Shown here: one piece after another, positions 60,655 through 64,000 of the stretch
Numbering within the stretch: the stretch's first letter is position 1
Layout: every line of letters starts with the position of its first letter
Notes under the pieces: generated by a model
Told to the model about the DNA's origin: nothing
Databases searched by the model: none
The model's input: only the letters and a program-made list of their open reading frames with translations
Assembly: GCA_951812795.1 (NCBI GenBank)
Contig: OX638325.1
Location: forward strand, 1,946,277-2,010,276
Length of the DNA: 64,000 bases
Reading direction: 5' to 3'
Source: an uncultured Dehalococcoidia bacterium
GTDB lineage: Bacteria > Chloroflexota > Dehalococcoidia > Lucifugimonadales > Lucifugimonadaceae
Made by a program: the position numbers and the translations under genes

Positions 60655-61299
60655 CTAACCTTCGAGGGAGGACAGGGCTTCGAGCACATCTTCGCCGGGG
60701 ACTTGGTGAGCAGGTGAGTCGCCGATGCTCTCCCAAGCGATGTTGCCGTTGGTGTCGACGACAAATACGGAAGCTGATGCGAGGCCATCGCCGTGGAGGT
60801 CGAAGACGTTGTAGTTGATGGGGACTTCGTTGTTTTTGCTGGAGTAAAGGATCGGGAATTCCGGTCGGGCTTTGGAAACGATGGATTCGGCTCCGCGGAG
60901 ATCATCGGTGCTGATGCCTAGGACTTCGGCGCCCGCTTCAGTGATTTTGTCGTAATGTTTCTGCAACTCACCTAGTTGCTTGGTGCAGGACGGTCACCAA
61001 TAGGCCCGGTAGAAGACGAGTACGACGGGTTGGTCGCCTTGGAAGGACGAGAGGGAGATCTCGGTGCCGTCTCTGTTGACAGCGGGGAGGGAGAAGTCGG
61101 GGGCAGAAGGGAGGTCAGGTACTGATTCTGCGATCTCGACTACCTTTTGCTGCGATTCCGGGGCCGTAGCCTGATCGATCGCCTGCGACGAAGAGTTGTC
61201 CGTCTCGGACTCCTGACCACACCCTACGACGGTCAACGCGAATAGGCCGATGAGCGAGGGCGCGGCGGTTGATTTAATGACTCTCGTGATGGCGTTCAT
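60655..61299 (-). CDS. selenocysteine peroxiredoxin-like lipoprotein, second gene of the tandem (UGA codon 102)
   Basis: 214 residues with UGA read as Sec. Signal and lipobox end at Cys27 (LTVVGC). A 50-residue Gln/Ser/Glu-rich linker precedes SAPDFSLPAVNRDGTEISLSSFQGD and VVLVFYRAYW-UGA-PSCTKQLGELQKHYD; the frame then continues VLGISTDDLRGAESIV and SVFVVDTNGNIAWESIGD. UGA is at 60996-60994. The ATG overlaps the stop of the first gene (ATGA), so translation is coupled. The downstream Cys of UxxC is kept. Extracytoplasmic thiol/selenol peroxidase or reductase; reductant unknown. Confidence 0.88.
60963..60979 (-). promoter_or_regulatory. candidate SECIS hairpin (second tandem gene)
   Basis: GCAACT and AGTTGC pair around the loop AGGTG, at bases 15-31 after the UGA. 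The AGGT loop start resembles the SelB-recognised loop of E. coli formate dehydrogenase mRNA. Confidence 0.65.
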
Positions 61300-62396
61300 G
61301 GGATGTTCTGCAAAACCCTTTCTGCAAGGACCCGTTGGGTATAGTCAGGGCTGATGAATTTCCATGTTATCTCGCCCAGTGGATTGATCACGAATACTGA
61401 CGGTATGGCGAGGCTACCGGTGTAGACGTCGTAGGCCTCCATAACCGAAGAATCGCCAGCCGTGTAGAGCACGGGGAACGTGATGCCCACGCGATTCGCA
61501 ATGTTGTCGGCGCCTGTCAGATCGTCGACGCTGATGGCGAGTACCTCCGCGTTCTTCGCTTGGAACTCGTCGTATTTTCGTTGCAGATCACCGAGCTGCG
61601 CGCGGCAGTACGGTCACCAGAAGCCACGGTAGAAGACAAGCACGACGGTTTTTTCGTCTCTGAATTGGGATAAGGAGTAGCTTCCGGCGGTAGTAATGGA
61701 CGGTAGCAAGAAATCCGGTGCCGGTGGTCCGGCTGAAACAGTCTCGGGTTCTGGAACGGGGGTGAAGGTCGCCGTGGGTTCAGGGGTGAAAGTGGGCGTA
61801 GGTGGTACCGGAGTATGGGTGGCCGTTGGATCGGGCGTGTCGGTTGGGATGGGTGTGTGCGTCGGTACGGGGGTGTTAGTCGGAGGGACTGGCGTGGCCG
61901 TTGCGGAAACGGGTGTCGAGGTAGGTTCCTCGGTGGTGTAAACGGCAGGTGTGGGCGTCGCTGCTTCCGATGGCGTTTCGGGTTGCGGGATGTCGGTCGG
62001 AGGTACTGGTGTATCGGTTGGCTCTGGAGTGTGCGTCGGCGGAACCGGCGTTTCCGTGGGTTGCGGTTGCGAAGTAACGGTTGGAGTTACGACATGGGTC
62101 GTCGCAGTAGGTTCCGGTTGCGGGGTGTCAGTTGGTTCGGGTACCGGAGTTTCAGTTGGTTCGGGTTCGACCGCCCTTATTTCCGGAGCAGGCGTGTTGG
62201 TTGGTTCAGGCGCGGTGGTAGCGGTTGGTTCTGGCACCGCGGTCGGAGGAGGGGATGTCGGATCGGGTTCTGGCGTATCCGGTTCCGGTGCGGATTCACA
62301 CGCGAACACCAAAAACATCGTTGACAGCGTCGCGACCGCGGCGCCGGCAATGCCCTTGGTGTAGGCGTTACGGATCCGTGTGTTCGTTGGGTTCAT
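61296..62396 (-). CDS. selenocysteine peroxiredoxin-like lipoprotein with long Pro/Thr/Glu linker, first gene of the tandem (UGA codon 261)
   Basis: 366 residues with UGA read as Sec. The signal ends at lipidation Cys33 (LVFAC). Residues 34 to about 215 are a low-complexity Pro/Thr/Glu linker (repeats such as EPTETPVPEPTDTP), typical of surface tethers. The peroxidase domain follows: GPPAPDFLLPSITTAGSYSL, VVLVFYRGFW-UGA-PYCRAQLGDLQRKYD, then LAISVDDLTGADNIA and SVFVINPLGEITWKFIS. UGA at 61616-61614 fits the Cys of the usual FYRGxWCPYC motif exactly. First gene of an overlapping three-gene operon. Confidence 0.88.
61583..61599 (-). promoter_or_regulatory. candidate SECIS hairpin (first tandem gene)
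   Basis: GCAG and CTGC pair, with an inner TC/GA pairing after one mismatch, around a GGT-containing loop; bases 15-31 after the UGA, the same offset as in the other two genes. Weaker stem than theirs. Confidence 0.5.
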
Positions 62397-62421
62397 CGGG
62401 CTCGATCCCCGATGGGTCTAA

Positions 62422-63522
62422 TCATCCAGTCATTACCGAAAGTGTCGCTTCGGCAGCTGACAAGGCTTCGTCAATGTGATCTCTTTCAACCCATCCCATA
62501 TGACCTATACGGAATATCTTTCCTGTGAGTTCTCCTTGACCACCGCCCAGGACGACATTGTGGTCTTCCATCACTTTGGAGACGAAGAGTTTGCCGTCAA
62601 GCCCTTCAGGGAGTCGGATAGCGGTTAGCGTGTCGGATGCGAATCGGCGTTCGGGCAGAATTTCCAGTCCCAATTTTTCGGCACCGCTGCGCGTATGCTC
62701 GGCGATTTCGTGGTGACGACTGAATACGTTTTCGATGCCCTCGTCGACCATCGATTGGAGTCCAACTTCGAGCGCGAACATCGCGGATTCGCACGGCGTA
62801 AAGGGCGGCTGGCCAAGTTGGAGGAAGTCTTCGTACTGTTGGATGTCATAGTAGTAGCGCGGCGTCGTGCAAGTCTCGTATGCTTGCCACGCCTTTTGGC
62901 TGAAAGCAATCATTGCTATTCCGGGCGGGGCGACCCATGATTTCTGGGACGCGGTGGCGAGGGCGTCGATACCCCATGCGTCAACGGCGATTGGCATGCC
63001 GCCAGCTGACGATACGGCGTCGACGAGGATTAGGGCATCGGATTCGTCGTGGATGGTTTTGCATATGTCCTCAAGCGGATTAGAGACGGCGCTGGAGGAT
63101 TCGTTGTGGGTAAGGATGACGGCTTTGTAGTCGGCATCGGCACGCAACGCGTCGCGGAGGACGTCGATATCAGCGGCTTGTCCGAGCGGAAATTCGAGTT
63201 TCGTGACCTCGGCTCCGACCGCTTCTGCGATCTCAGCGAACCGAATGCCGAAGAATCCGATAATGATGGCGAGAACTTTGTCCCCGGGGGAGACGGTGTT
63301 GAAGACGGCCGTCTCCATGGCACCGGTGCCGGACGATGTGATGAAGTAGACATCGTTCTTGGTCATGAGCACGGTGCGTAGGTTAGTGCTCATCCGTTCG
63401 AGCATGTCGGCATACTCCGGACCGCGGTGATTAATCATCTGCTTGGCAGAGATCTTCAGCACCTCTTCGGGTAGCGGGACGGGTCCAGGGATGCGGAGAT
63501 TTGGTTCGGAGTTTTGCGTCAT
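62422..63522 (-). CDS. class V aminotransferase (alanine-glyoxylate/serine-pyruvate type)
   Basis: 366-residue PLP enzyme of the AGXT/SgaA/PucG group, which uses glyoxylate, pyruvate or hydroxypyruvate with alanine or serine. Seen: NLRIPGPVPLPEEVLKISAKQMINHRGPEY at the start, TSSGTGAMETAVFN, VDAVSSAGGMPIAVDAWGID and the Schiff-base Lys194 in ATASQKSWVAPPG. ATG 63522 (MTQNSEPN) is chosen over 63597, which adds unrelated residues. It might feed glyoxylate or serine metabolism linked with the sugar-acid aldolases. Confidence 0.92.
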   Translation of the reverse strand: MTQNSEPNLRIPGPVPLPEEVLKISAKQMINHRGPEYADMLERMSTNLRTVLMTKNDVYFITSSGTGAMETAVFNTVSPGDKVLAIIIGFFGIRFAEIAEAVGAEVTKLEFPLGQAADIDVLRDALRADADYKAVILTHNESSSAVSNPLEDICKTIHDESDALILVDAVSSAGGMPIAVDAWGIDALATASQKSWVAPPGIAMIAFSQKAWQAYETCTTPRYYYDIQQYEDFLQLGQPPFTPCESAMFALEVGLQSMVDEGIENVFSRHHEIAEHTRSGAEKLGLEILPERRFASDTLTAIRLPEGLDGKLFVSKVMEDHNVVLGGGQGELTGKIFRIGHMGWVERDHIDEALSAAEATLSVMTG

Positions 63523-63656
63523 TTCTCTTCGCGGTTTGTTGAATTTGAGCGGACGGCAGGTTGTTCCAATTTTAGATTGTGGTTGGTGTCTGACCACCTA
63601 GTCACAGGAGACGCGTCCCTAGGCCGTTCGAAATACATCGATTACGGATCCAACGC

Positions 63657-64000
63657 TTACGTTGAATCGAATTTGTTTTTCAGCCATTCCAGAACGCGTT
63701 GTTGGTCAGCAACGTTCGCTCGTCTAATCTGCCCCAACAACCATGCCCAAGAAGGTGGTTCCTGAACCAAATTTCGAGCACCTTGATTGCAGGTACTACA
63801 CATGGCACGAAGATTAGACATCTCGTCGCGTCCGCCTTGACTCCGATCTACGATATGCCCCACGTGGAGAATCACGCGACGCCCGGGGCGTTGCACATCC
63901 TTGTCCCCTGCGCCAACACCACACATTTGACACGTGTACCCGTTTCGTTCGAGGACCTGGGCGCGAAGACGGGTCGAAATAGGGCGAGCAAAAGTGTAGG
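63657..64000 (-). CDS. HNH endonuclease family protein (5' end outside window)
   Basis: Frame open to the window edge on the minus strand, so the N-terminus is missing; the Met at 63926 is internal. Reads ISTRLRAQVLERNGYTCQMCG, then VILHVGHIVDRSQGGRDEMSNLRAMCSTCNQGARNL: zinc-type CxxC pairs plus the HNH catalytic His-Ile and Asn. The IGH/VGH-IVDxSxGG form is typical of HNH nucleases that accompany restriction-modification systems or stand alone. The C-terminal 35 residues are helical (WLLGQIRRANVADQQRVLEW). The target is unknown. Confidence 0.85.
   Translation of the reverse strand, partial: YTFARPISTRLRAQVLERNGYTCQMCGVGAGDKDVQRPGRRVILHVGHIVDRSQGGRDEMSNLRAMCSTCNQGARNLVQEPPSWAWLLGQIRRANVADQQRVLEWLKNKFDST

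Overview
The window reads as a piece of a free-living aerobic bacterial chromosome, most likely a Chloroflexota relative of the SAR202/Dehalococcoidia type. This is inferred from gene content: enolase-superfamily and HpcH/HpaI aldolase paralogues, a sulfatase, an ETF pair, a caa3 oxidase, DUF1501/DUF1800 genes and a Rieske fusion protein. No rRNA or other firm phylogenetic marker is present. The DNA is moderately GC-rich and gene-dense on both strands. It carries dispersed palindromic repeats, some of which are read as protein.

Layout. 1-3.4 kb: the end of an ABC exporter, a five-copy tandem repeat array and a decayed small membrane gene. 3.4-9.8 kb: two NAD(P)-linked hydroxyacid dehydrogenases, a NYN-domain protein, three tandem HpcH/HpaI aldolases and an FKBP lipoprotein. 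9.8-15 kb: tRNA-Ala, a 54-residue peptide with a double-glycine motif, a deoxyribosyltransferase-like protein, a gamma-glutamyltransferase, a second NYN protein, a selenocysteine peroxiredoxin and a HigBA-type toxin-antitoxin pair. 15.3-23.9 kb: a catabolic block (CoA-transferase beta, enolase-superfamily dehydratase, ETF beta/alpha, sulfatase, class III aminotransferase) and a cyclase-like protein. 24-31 kb: an ArsR-type regulator with a perfect operator-like inverted repeat, tRNA-Val and the five-gene caa3 oxidase operon ctaCDEFG (minus strand). 31-36 kb: rdgB, moaA, a protein with three tandem RNase H folds, an RNase H-MoaC fusion and two tRNAs. 36-41 kb: a zinc ABC importer whose binding protein carries a beta-propeller inside its His-rich loop. 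41-50 kb: a Phd/VapC module beside a broken antitoxin, a DUF1800/NHL/DUF1501 operon, a second enolase-superfamily gene, an NCS2 permease with an extra C-terminal domain and a Cache-domain protein. 50-64 kb: an isoleucyl-tRNA synthetase with a swapped signature motif, a HEPN-like gene, a TIM-barrel hydrolase, a Rieske fusion, two GNAT genes (one with an internal stop), DUF1015, three tandem selenocysteine peroxiredoxin lipoproteins, a class V aminotransferase and an HNH nuclease cut by the window edge.

Main themes. (1) Selenium: four peroxiredoxin genes carry an in-frame UGA exactly where the catalytic Cys belongs. Each has a hairpin candidate at nearly the same offset behind the UGA, so the host genome should encode SelA/SelB/SelD and tRNA-Sec, none of which lie here. 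Three of the four form an overlapping operon of lipoproteins. (2) Unusual fusions: RNase H with MoaC, three RNase H folds in one chain, a zinc-binding protein with an inserted AztD-like propeller, an NCS2 permease with an anti-sigma-like tail, and Rieske with a large helical domain. (3) Repeat invasion: palindromic repeats have entered reading frames without breaking them.
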